A DNA stretch of 64,000 nt from Ectocarpus siliculosus (lineage: Eukaryota > Sar > Phaeophyceae > Ectocarpales > Ectocarpaceae), in the NCBI GenBank assembly GCA_000310025.1, contig FN648469.1, positions 9,600-73,599 of the forward strand. The letters run 5' to 3'. This document shows positions 54,844 to 64,000 of this stretch, in pieces. The notes beneath the pieces were generated by a model. The model made no database searches. It was not told the origin of the DNA and saw only the letters and a program-made list of their open reading frames with translations. Position 1 is the stretch's first letter. Every line of letters starts with the position of its first letter. A program made the position numbers and the translations under genes.

Positions 54844-57609
54844 GAGGGGAGGAAATTGTGGGAAGAAGAACGCCAAACAAGGCTGTTCGGTGGAAGGTCC
54901 TCGTATCCGAGAAGGCCGTAGACAAACGCAACATGGAGATGTTCGCCAGGATCAGAGACGCCATCGGTGATTTATTTGCGAGGAGAAGTGGTGAACGCGC
55001 GTGGGGAAAAGGCGTGAATGAGGCAAAGGTCCGACACCTAGTTTCTACGGCTGCCAGTTTGCCCGGTCCCTTTGCCGGATTCAAGATAAACCCCATCCGA
55101 CAGGTGAGCCCCGCCAGGGAAAATAATGTTGGAATGCAGTTTTTTATGGGCAAGGGCGCGATATTTCATGTATTACCACGAAAGCAGGAACCGACGTGGC
55201 ACGTCCCCTCCCATTGGCAAAAAAAACAATCCCTTGTACGCCCGTACGAAGCGTCATTGCAGTGTGTTGTGCTCAGCAACGGAAAGGGGGGTTGTCCTCT
55301 GCAGCATTTTTTTTCTGTGGTGAGGTAGGAATGCCAGTCGGAAAACATGAAACCACAGCCAGCCGTGTGCTCCTGGCATAATTGTTTTCCGCCACGAAAC
55401 CACCCCCGATGATTGTGTAGGGGGATACGGGATGTTTCAACCTTCCTGAGGACACCGACGAACTTGCCAGTCGGTGTTTGGAAGGGGCCGCGACATCCGA
55501 TGGTGGGCGGGTGGGGGTTCCCGTTGCAAACGACTGGTCGGGTGCTTGTGTTTGGATCGCCCTTGCTTCCGGGGAGCTCAACGAACGGTGTTCCACCGGG
55601 GGTGGTGCGCTTGCCCTCCGTACAGCAGCCATGCGGATGGCGCTGCTGAAGAGCCCCGAGTTCCTGAGCCGTGACGGGTACCTTGCCGAGTACCGTTCTC
55701 CCAACCTCTTCGATCTAAAGGAACACGACATGGTGCTTAAGCTTGCAGGTCGCGAGTGAAGAGGGGAAAAGTGCCACCGGTCAAAGCTTTTGCTCACGCC
55801 GCAAGGGGTACGAAAAACGAAGCCACCACGGGGCCCACGCCTGCGGCCCCCGGCATCGTCGCGACCGAGGGGGCGTCGGCAGTTCAGTCGGCCGTTTTAC
55901 ACAAGTATCTCGGCACAATAAAAAAAAGGCAAAGACCAACGCCGATCCTTTATGGGATTCGCCGAAGGTAGGCTTCAAGTTCGACGACCCTACCCCTCGG
56001 CCGGAGAAGTGGCAAGAGTTCCCGTCGAATAGGCAAAATCGGGACAACATATTCGCCGTGATTTGCCGTTATCTGCGGGAGACCCTGGCCCGTGCCTGCG
56101 ACAAAGCTAAACGGTCCCAAGGCATGAGCTCTGCCGAGGATCACGTGAGTAGGATGCAGCTCCGAATCGATGGCGAACCAGTGGCCAGCGCAGACTTCAA
56201 CAACTCGTTAGGGTGAGTCTGCCCCCGCCATGCGGTAGTAGTTGTACGGCATATAATTCGTAGGGTAGCAGAACACGCAGCTTCCAAATGTGTGGAGTTA
56301 TTCCTTTTGAAACCGACTTGCATTTTGAGGGGGAAGCACCGTCAAACCTCATCCTGTAGTATCAATCCATATCCCACCTCCGGCATCAATCGTGACACAC
56401 CAACGAAGATGCCAGCATCGCCGAGGATAAGGAGAACGGCATTGGGGAAGGGGAACTTCAGGCGTTGCACCATGCCTGGCAAGCTTCACGCCGACTGAGC
56501 TGTGAACCCGAGGAAAACAGGGGAGCCTACAGGGTGGAGATCATGTCGGTAGACACGGCGGAACAGATACGCAGGACCTTTTCAACGGCATTACAGGATT
56601 GGACTGGCCGGCTAGTTTCACACGGGCCCAACGGTGCTTACCGGTGGTTGCCGCCTACGGCGTGGGTGGTACCGACTTTTCGCCCACTCTGCACTCGTTG
56701 ACGTTACATTCGATGTTCAACAGCTATTTTTGCACGTTGCAGGAACCCACAGGTGCACATCTTTGTCAAACCGCTTAGGTGGTGTATCTGTAGTGGGGGG
56801 CGAAGGTTGCGATTTGCAGTGGGATGAGGGCGAGTGCATAAAGTTTATTGGGTTAGCATATTTCGTAAAGAACAAGAGGCTGTTCGACCCCGCACTTCCG
56901 GGTCGGCAGGTAAACGATCCGAAGCGGGATGGTCACCCTGACGAGGTGGAGCGATGGATAGACCACCTTGTTCAGTGGACCCAAGTTTCGCACTTCAAGA
57001 GAGCCAATCAAGCGCCCGAGTACGTTGTGATTGATCTCCAAGTTAAACGAATGGTGTGGATGACGAGATATTGGTTGTCAACGCAGTTGGACGAGAGGAA
57101 ATATCCCATTCCTGTCCCAGATTGGGATGGGAAGGAGTATATCGAGGACCAGGTAGATGGACACGCCTTAATGCACCTACGCCGTTCGCCGTGGGTCACT
57201 GTGAAACCGGGCCAGGGTATTGCTGTTGTCAAGTGTAAGTGTTCTCCGAATAAACCCGCCTAAGGAGCCAAAATATGTTATCGTTGTGTCTGCACTAAGG
57301 TGGGGTTAGGTCTTTGCTCGCCAATGTGCAATTGCGGTTTCTCCTGTGGAAAAGGCGGGCCAAAGAAAGTAATAGCAAGTGGGGTAGATGATGCGCCTTA
57401 TGGCCACGGGGCGGAGAGTCCGGAAAGATGACACGTCCGGGCAAAGGTCTAGTGGAGAGCGCATACGCGAAATGTCTGGACAAGGAACGTTGAGAGATGG
57501 TATGGATGACGTGTCGGAGCAGGGGGATGCTGACGCTGCGCATGGTGGCGACGATGATAGTCTTGAAGACATGGAGGAGGAAAGCGTTGATATGTTGACG
57601 AGATTCTGA
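54844..57609 (+). CDS. Unrecognised multi-exon gene, partial model
   Basis: Clear exons: 54844-55103 (acceptor GACGCAG; reads EEIVGRRTPNKAVRWKVLVS, KRNMEMFARIRDAIGDLFAR; donor GTGAGC) joins in phase 0 to an exon from 55421 (acceptor TGTGTAG; CFNLPEDTDELASRCLEGAA, RMALLKSPEFLSRDGYLAEY, FDLKEHDMVLKLA). Further open stretches follow: 55744-56212 (FKFDDPTPRPEKWQEFPSNR, FAVICRYLRETLARACDKAK), 56400-56700 (GELQALHHAWQASRRLSCEP) and 56743-57234. The last is bounded by TTGCAG and GTAAGT and reads CDLQWDEGECIKFIGLAYFV, HPDEVERWIDHLVQWTQVSH, IEDQVDGHALMHLRRSPWVT. Two candidate last exons compete: a Cys-rich one near 57311, and an acidic one at 57388-57609 ending DDDSLEDMEEESVDMLTRF. Exon joins between 55680 and 56740 are uncertain, since two frames are open. 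First exon missing. No family recognised. Confidence 0.6.
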
Positions 57610-58186
57610 TTTGTATGCTTTGAGGAGCAGGATGGCTGATTTGTTTTTCCAATGCGATGCCGATGTCGAACACCCTATTTTGCGTGACCAGGCGTTAGGG
57701 GGGGGGGGATCCAATTGATCATCGATCAGGTTTGGCCACAAGTGAATTTTTGGTTTTTGTGTATGCATGACATGCTGCGTGGTGTGTGTGGTGTTTTGAA
57801 GAGCAAAAATTAAGTGGAGGTTCGGCCGGTGTTTATCCATTTTTTAGCTAAACAACAACCCCAACACAATGTCTCAAAACAGAGGCTGGCAACACATATC
57901 CACCTGGAAAAAAAAAACACTGACAGGCGGTACACCCGCATGAATAGTCAAGCTAGGACATGCATATACAACTTCCCTAGAAAGGCGGCCTGGAATATTG
58001 CCCGGGAAACCCTCTCAAACTTACCGCCACTCCAACCAATAACTCTAAAAGGGCGTATTCAAATACTACACCCACTCAGATGAAAGCTGCTCGCATCGAG
58101 TGACGCGGGCAACTCTCAGGGGCGAAAGACAAGCCTCGTCGGAACATCACGCGATTCATTTTGACGCCACACTCCCCACAATCCCC
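57610..58186. other. No gene recognised
   Basis: 3' flank of the preceding gene. A G8 run at 57700-57708. The 181-codon minus-strand frame at 57295-57840 is antisense to the putative last exon and lacks domains. Confidence 0.4.
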
Positions 58187-58974
58187 CCATTATGATGTGT
58201 GCCGGCGTGTACGTTGCCCTCCTCAAGAAAATGCACGCGGAGGGTGGGTTTTGTTAAAGTCACACACCCCGATCCCCACAAGGCTCCATGGAAGACAACG
58301 GCAACTTCATGGCCAAGCCTTCTTCAGCTACCGCCATCGCCGCCTTGACATATTTGATTGCTCCTTTGTAAGGGGGCTGGTGACAACCCAGTCTGGGCGC
58401 TGAACGCCACCGGAGAGGTAATCCATGTCGAACATCGGGGCACTGGCACCCAGGTTGGTGTCTGCCGCGGACGTGCGCTCAGGATTATTTTCGCTCAACC
58501 GATTCGTCAAGAACGTGGAAAACACATGAAGAGGGAAACGATGCAATTTTAACTCCGTGCATATTATTGAGGAGGGCCGGGAAGAGATAAAAACAGCAAG
58601 CAGCCAAGGGGAGTTACCGCTCGTCACCTTTTTCGGATGTCGTTAGTTACGACAGAGCATGTAGACTTCAGGATGGTGGCGACCGCGTCAGCAGGGCCGC
58701 CGCTCATGTCTAGCACCAGCCCTTTGATTTCTACCTCCGCAAGCAACGCCGTAACCGCCTCGGGCGACGTGCAATAGCGGTCAAGAGGCCGCCGTTTCAA
58801 ATGCTTGGCCGGTTCAGCAACGTGCGAAGCGACTTTCCGTTTGCGATTAGATGAAGAGGACAGTCCCCTGGTCGACGATCTGATGGCGGCTCTTTCGGCT
58901 TCTCCTTGTTTCACGAAGAGATCCAGCAAGCAACCCGCACGCTTGCAAAGGAGAAACGGATGGTCGGTCGACAA
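58187..58974 (-). pseudogene. Amino-methyltransferase-like (Dam-type) gene relic
   Basis: On the minus strand 58974-58627 encodes [20 protein letters not shown] then [20 protein letters not shown] and CSVVTNDI. This is an AdoMet-binding motif I (D-x-S-G-G-P) followed by the acidic strand-2 end, as in DNA adenine methyltransferases. After ~150 bp, MFDMDYLSGGVQRPDWVVTS leads into a run of five C (58373-58377). One base more would continue as PPY, the catalytic motif IV, and the next frame does read YKGAIKYVKAAMAVAEEG then AMKLPLSSMEPCGDRG. TGA (58260-58262) and TAA (58254-58256) follow, yet the same frame continues QNPPSACIFLRRATYTPAHI. So the ancestor was a whole amino-methyltransferase. The gap after CSVVTNDI may be an intron (donor GTGACG) or an insertion. 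Whether it came from a mobile element or a host gene is unknown. Confidence 0.68.
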
Positions 58975-59482
58975 AGCTAACTGAACTTGTCAGAGAGGCA
59001 GCCTTCGTTGGTAAAGTCTTCGATTCTGTCCATAACCCTGCTTCTTGGCTGGCGGAGGCCCGAACCATCATCCTCACGCTGGCACGCGCTGCAGATGTCC
59101 GGCCGATTGCGAAATTTTCTGACGGGACGGGTAAAACAGGAGGTCGCAGTTCATGCGCCGTAGATGAGCTATACTGTTGTAGCCAGCACCGAAAGCCTTG
59201 CTACACATTGAACACACCACCGAACTCGCTGTTGTCGTCGGAACCAACTAGCTTCAGCGCTCAACCCCACAGCACTCCGCCAGCAGTGGGAGAGGCATGC
59301 TATGATACAGCAGCGTGATGCGGCGGAATTTTCCTATAATTCGCGACATGAGAAGGCACCCAATTCTTGCTTGACCACGGCATCAATAGTGGCGATCCAA
59401 AATATGGCCAACCCCATGTGGCTTCTTTGGTTGTATACCTCCACGTATCCGCAAGCAACAGCCGATTTCGTGAGGTCTTTTA
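58975..59482. other. No gene recognised
   Basis: Upstream flank of the methyltransferase relic. The minus frame at 58847-59077 overlaps its N-terminal part and is not convincing. GTGGCGATCCAAAATATGGC at 59391 repeats 53971. Confidence 0.4.
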
Positions 59483-60705
59483 GACCCATGTTTATGGTCG
59501 CCAAATCTTTGAAAAAAATCTTCAAATGTTGTCAAACATTTGCGCGCGAATATCTGCCAGAGGAACATTTGAGTACCGTTTTTATGCGCACGTGCGGCGG
59601 GAATCGTGGTCTGCTGCTACCAAACGATTTGGGACAGACAAACCACAAATGCGTCATGGAAACTGAATGTGACGAGCTCGCGAAGGGCTCCCCACAACCC
59701 TTGATGCACTGAGCTGATGCTGTGCCCGCCAATATGTGGCGATAGCGCTCCGGGCTTGCGAGAAAAAATGTTCTCGGTGTCAAAAAGAGACCAAAACGTG
59801 CGTCAGCGCTTCCCAACGGCAAAAAGTCGGCGGCTTGAGAGCGTGAGTACAAAACTATCCAGCTCTCGTCCTCTAGATCATCGATTCATGTTTTGTTTTC
59901 TTGGGTGTCTTCTCCATCAACGACTCTCACCCGGTTGTGCGTGGGTTGGCAGTGGCCGCGCTCAGCCGGCAGGGAGGCACATCGTTGTGCGCGCAAAGTT
60001 GTGGACACAACGTTTTTTTTTGTCTATTTTTCACTTGAATATAGAGGGCATGTTCCTCCGTCCCAAAAAAGACTTTTTCAACACATCGAGTTCACAGCGA
60101 CCCGCCTCCCTGCCTGTTGAGCACGTCCACAGCTGAATCACGCAAACCCAGATGAGAGCCGTTGATGGAAAAGACGCCCAAGAAAACAAAACATGAATCG
60201 ATGGTCTAGAGGACGAGAGCTGGATAGTTTTGTACTCACCTCTCCTCTCAAGCAGCCGACTTTTTGCCGTTCGGAGACACAAACCACGCTTCTCCGTGCC
60301 CTCCAAACCACCCCTGTCTGCTTGTTTTTTTGTGCACGCTTGACGAGCTCCCGCCATGTATCAGCCGGCAAAACATTGACACGGTGACTCTAGGGTTGTC
60401 CGGATCCCTCTATGAGCTTGCTACGTTGAGTGTGCGCTACGCAGTGAGTGGTTGGTGTTTAGGACGGAAGGGGCGGTCGTCTACTAATCCCGCCGCTCTT
60501 GGGAAACATTTTCGCGACCTGCCCCATTTCAAAATGTTTGAGAATATTTTGTCAAACGAGCGACTTTTGCCCCATTTCAAAATGTTTGAGAATATTTTGC
60601 CGAAGATTTCTCCCATAAAGAGTGAAACAAAATCTTTGTCCGCAAATGTTTGAAAATATAAACATTTTGGCAAAGATTTGGCGACCATAAACATGGGTCT
60701 TTGCT
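59483..60705. mobile_element. Nested inverted-repeat (foldback) structure
   Basis: Outer arms: AGACCCATGTTTATGGTCGC and the following CAAATCTTTG at 59483-59515 are mirrored by CAAAGATTTGGCGACCATAA, ACATGGGTCT at ~60673-60702. Inner arms: 59814-59945 is reverse complementary to 60139-60271, ~90% identical, sharing AACGGCAAAAAGTCGG, GTGAGTACAAAACTATCCAG, CTCTCGTCCTCTAGA and GATTCATGTTTTGTTTTCTT. Between the inner arms (59946-60138) is a T/A-rich loop. Between inner and outer arms only weak symmetry remains. No protein-coding potential is shared. It looks like an old foldback element or an inverted duplication. Confidence 0.75.
60522..60605. repeat. 48-bp direct duplication
   Basis: CCCCATTTCAAAATGTTTGA followed by GAATATTTTG begins at 60522 and again at 60570. 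The AAATGTTTGA-AATAT motif recurs a third time near 60645. Confidence 0.88.
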
Positions 60706-60706
60706 T

Positions 60707-60850
60707 CCACGCACACATACACGTGCACGCTCCGATGTGGGGGCGACGCAATATACAACAGGGGTACCTTGTACACCCTGGATATCCATTCCACGTACCG
60801 CACAATAATACGGTACGCCGCTCAACCTCATTCAAGGGGAACATTCCGTA
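60707..60850 (-). repeat. LTR-like dispersed repeat, copy 2
   Basis: Same sequence family as 51775-51932, ending (plus strand) CTCAACCTCATTCAAGGGGA. Read on the minus strand it starts TGTTCCCCTTGAATGAGG. No adjacent pol relic here, so this would be a solitary LTR fragment if the LTR interpretation is right. Confidence 0.65.
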
Positions 60851-60899
60851 CCGTCCACTTGGCATTGATACAAGTATTTCAATCAACAAATAGAGACTA

Positions 60900-61600
60900 G
60901 GGTGACTACAGTGCCGTAAATAGGCATGTGAGTGCTGTGTTCCCAAAGTGTCCCCATTTGGGCTTCCAGTACGAGGAAAGTTAAGGATTGTCCCCCCGCC
61001 CCCCAATAGGGCGGGCGGCTGTAACCAGACGGGTGGCGGTCGTTTGGGAGGAAGTGAAGTATACGAAGAAGGAAGACAACCGTACTCTTACAGCTCTCCG
61101 ACCTCGATTCAGCTTTGTCGCAGACCGATCTTCTTGTTCCGATTCCCCCGCCCTTGTCCGACCGTGTCTCGAAAGCCGATCTCCACCTATGACGCACGGC
61201 TCGCGACATCTCGACTATGCCTTGAGAGGGCGTCCCAAGTCATGGCCGGTCACCAAGTTTGATCAACTTCCGCGGATAGTACCGTACGTCACAAGTGTGT
61301 TCCGATTCTCTCTCGTCTTCACTGGTCTGCCGTCTTGTTGTCTTCATGGCAAAGTTTGAAAGACTCGGGATATTCTGTGAGCTTGTGTGGCAGTAATCAA
61401 CAGACCGATGTCGACCTCCAGTACGGCGCACGTTTCGCGATATCTTGAGTATGCCTCGCCGCCCAAAGTTTCGTCGAATTCCGCGCGCAGTAGCAGGCGC
61501 CACAGGATTGCGGCCATATGTGACCATTCGCGCTTTTTAGTCTCTCGTCTTCACGCTGACCGGTTTGCGGTCTTCCTGCCTTCCTGTCTCGGTAGAGCTT
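60900..61600. repeat. Diverged direct duplication in non-coding sequence
   Basis: Blocks at 61140-61345 and 61405-61590 share order: ACGCACGGCTCGCGACATCT against GCGCACGTTTCGCGATATCT; CTCGTCTTCACTGGTCTGCC against CTCGTCTTCACGCTGACCGG. Spacing is about 240 bp. AAGGATTGTCCCCCCGCCCC at ~60982 matches ~35575. No exon recognised. Confidence 0.5.
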
Positions 61601-64000
61601 AGGTCTCTATCAACCTAATTCACTTTTTCTGTCCCTGTCATTTTCATTTGCATAGCCCACCCGTTGCCCGACCGGGTCCCAAACGCTGATCTCGAGCCAC
61701 AGTGAGATTCTCGTGGCGCCTCAAGTATGGTTCGGTAGGGTGCCCCTTGCTTTTTTGTCTGTGTCGTCATCCATGAACAACAACAGCAGCTCGAGACAAA
61801 GACTGACAACACATTATACATACGGTCCGCCGCACGTAAGCATGCATGTTTGTTGCGTACGTAATTGGGAACTTGAGCGCGATAAGGTCGATGGCAGCAC
61901 AATCTCTTCACTTGTGTACACGTAGTAGCAATGAGAACGGTCGATGCTTTTCTGGTAACGGTGCACATCTAACACGGACGGCAGGCAGGCGTATTTGAGG
62001 TAGTTCGTCCGTAGATTTCGTAGCTTTGCTGGTTGCTGTCTGAGTAAACGAGGCTACCCGTGCACCCGACTGCCGCATGTGACACGATGGGCGCTGCCAG
62101 GCAATGCGCGTGGCCATAACGTTGGCGGCAGTGCCAATGTGAGAGTGGCGAGGGTGCGCTTCTATGTTCCCTCCGCCTCCTCGATGAAGCCTGTTGGGCA
62201 TGGCTGTGTGTGAGCTCGAGGGATAGAGTCGACGGCAGCACACTCATGTGCCTACTAGTAGGAAGCTACGCGGGTTAACGCCTTCCTCGCTCTCGGTAGC
62301 GATGCGCATCCCCGACGGCAAGCAAAATACGCCAATCAATCCGGACAATAACATAATGTTCTTGTGCCTACAAATGGAAGTTCGCCCGGGGGTATTTGGT
62401 GCTTGCCGAAAGAGCGGGACTTAACTATATTGTGCCGGTCCGCGTTCTGATGGTCTTCTTCATTCGGGTGGGTGTGATCGTGCGTACCAGCCAGATCATC
62501 AGCAAGCACGATTGGCGAGATTGTTGACTGCGTGGACTCCCTCGCCACATACAGTGCATATGCATGGATGGGCGCTGTGATAAGTACTCTTCCTTCTCTC
62601 CGCTGAGGGCCGGTCCAAGACTGTTGTTATTTCCGGGTGCGCGTCAGGTTGTCTCATTTTTCTTCGCGCGAGAAACAAGTCAGGGTCCCCACCAACAATA
62701 ATAGTTCATCTGCTAGCAGAGGTGCAGGCACACTTTGGTTCGACCAGGATCGTTAAAAAGTGTTATTTTTCGTTCTCTGCTCAGTTACGTCTAACATCTA
62801 TCTGTGTACATTCCCAAGCTCGGTAGAGTTTGGTCTCTATCGACCAAAATTCACTCTCTCTGTCCCTGTCATTTTCGTTCGTAAAGCCCACCCCTTGCCC
62901 GACAGGGTCTCAAATGCTGATCTCGAGCCACAGTGGTCAGAGAGACGAGAGTGGGTGTGTTCTCGAGAGTTAGTGCCTTGTCTTCTCTCCGCTCTTCTTT
63001 CTCGCCTTTCGCCGGTGGGGTCCCCACGACAACAACGGCAACCGCTATTGGTTGTTTTTCATCTTGCTGACTGAGTAGACTAAAGAGGCTACCCGTGCAT
63101 CCGGCTGCTGTATGGGAGACGATGGGTGCTGCCAGGGAATGGGCAGGACCATGATGCTTTCTGCAGTGCTCTGTCTATGCTCTCGTCCGCCTCCTTTCCG
63201 AAGCCTGTCGTTCCAGGCTCACTGTCTTCGCGTCGCTCTCTTGGTCTCGCTCTCGTACTTCTTCTATATGATTCCGTTTGTTCATGCTTTGTTTTTTTGG
63301 GGTCCCGCGTCCACCCATCGTTTCGCGGTGTTCATCTGACACGGATGTCAGGGTTCTTGAGATGCGGTAGTTCGCCAGTGGTGGTTATAGGCTGTTGCCC
63401 GGTCTTGTCTGTGGTCATGTTCTTTTAGTACACTTGTCACCACATTGTAGTAGCTCCTGCCTCCTACGGCTAACGCCTATTGCTCGCGTAGCGTTGCACG
63501 CCTCCAACGGCAAGCAGAATAGAGTATGCGAATCATGAAGTTGCGTTGACGTCATTCATGATGTGGGTTGACGTTTGTTTTGACGACAAAAATGAATGCA
63601 AGTTCGGCCGGACGTGTTTGTTTTGCCGAGTGAGAGGGACTGTTGTACCGGTCCACGTTTCTGGTGGTCTCCTGCATTCGGGTGTGATACCGCGTACTGG
63701 ACAGATCATCAGCGAGCATCATTAGCGAGGAGATTGTTGACAGCATCAAGTCCCTCGCAACAAAAAAGTGCATGCAGTAGGGGACCTAATAAAGTGGCAT
63801 GTAGAGGCAAGAGAGGAGAATATGCCACTATTCAGGGCAGTGCCATTATTCGATAATCGGGTTCATGCACACGTATGTATGTCGAGATTGTGACAAGAGA
63901 TTTTGATGCCACTATATGTGCAATTCCGGCTATTCAAGTTGCCACTACGTTGGGCCACCTACTGTACGCACGCATGGATGGGCATTCTGAGAAGTGCCCT
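61601..64000. repeat. Second region of the 37.6-41.6 kb dispersed repeat family
   Basis: Contains at least two internal rounds of the family. TCTCTATCAACCTAATTCACT (61600) against TCTCTATCGACCAAAATTCAC (62832); GCTGATCTCGAGCCACAGTG at 61689 and 62917; GGCTACCCGTGCACCCGACT (62051) against GGCTACCCGTGCATCCGGCT (63087); ACGGCAAGCAAAATA (62317) against ACGGCAAGCAGAATA (63508); GACTCCCTCGCCACATACAG (62533) against AAGTCCCTCGCAACAAAAAA (63749). So a unit of roughly 1.2 kb recurs. The last bases (CATGGATGGGCATTCTGAGA) match ~41570 as well. No protein recognised; a large non-autonomous retroelement or satellite-like array is possible. Confidence 0.7.

Noticed and set aside
57295-57840. 181-codon minus-strand frame rich in His/Pro/Leu
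   Set aside because: Antisense to the putative acidic last exon of the plus-strand gene; no domain.

Overview
This window looks like nuclear DNA of a complex eukaryote, most plausibly a brown alga or related stramenopile. The reasons are moderate GC, intron-split coding with GT..AG junctions, Gly/Ser/Ala-rich low-complexity exons, and a repeat load dominated by Ty1/Copia, DIRS-type and other tyrosine-recombinase elements plus foldback DNA. The taxon is an inference; no ribosomal or organellar marker is present. There are no bacterial operons, no CRISPR and no convincing structural RNA gene. Most of the window is repeat and transposon relic, and fewer than ten loci look like host-type genes, none with a function I can name.

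Layout. 1-4010: a satellite array of 32 copies of a ~125-bp unit with a partial three-unit higher-order pattern. It abuts a decayed DIRS-type retrotransposon (4021-5335, minus). 5658-5728: a perfect 29-bp inverted repeat. 7801-14474: a structurally complete Ty1/Copia element with ~192-bp LTRs, a 5-bp target duplication (CAGGT) and gag-protease-integrase-RT-RNase H in order, broken by five frameshifts and a nonsense codon. 14.6-15.4 kb: small tandem duplications. 15999-16887: a foldback element with ~385-bp arms. 17.1-18.6 kb (minus): exons of an unrecognised gene. 20.4-20.7 kb: AT-rich tandem repeats. 21124-24774 (minus): a seven-exon gene of unknown function whose splice phases all agree, including a possible 31-nt intron. 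29058-30587 (+): a single-exon protein resembling transposon-associated proteins. 32.3-34.4 kb (+): a tyrosine-recombinase element (Crypton-like) with a single in-frame stop.

35-42 kb and 61-64 kb share a dispersed repeat family. 42545-44400 is a large foldback structure with internal ~190-bp repeats. 45620-48853 (minus) is a second DIRS-type element with RT (YLDD), RNase H, methyltransferase-like domain and tyrosine recombinase. 50093-50875 (minus) is a probable exon of unknown function. 51.8-53.9 kb (minus) is a Copia pol relic with an LTR-like repeat beside it. 54844-57609 (+) is another unrecognised multi-exon gene. 58187-58974 (minus) is the relic of an amino-methyltransferase gene with SPPY-type and D-x-S-G-G motifs. 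59.5-60.7 kb is a nested inverted repeat.

The mobile elements account for most recognisable domains; tyrosine-recombinase elements occur at least three times. The most interesting unexplained items are the two unknown multi-exon genes (21-25 kb and 54.8-57.6 kb), the methyltransferase relic, and the hairpin-bearing satellite in which most units carry a consensus 5' splice-site-like GGTAAGT.
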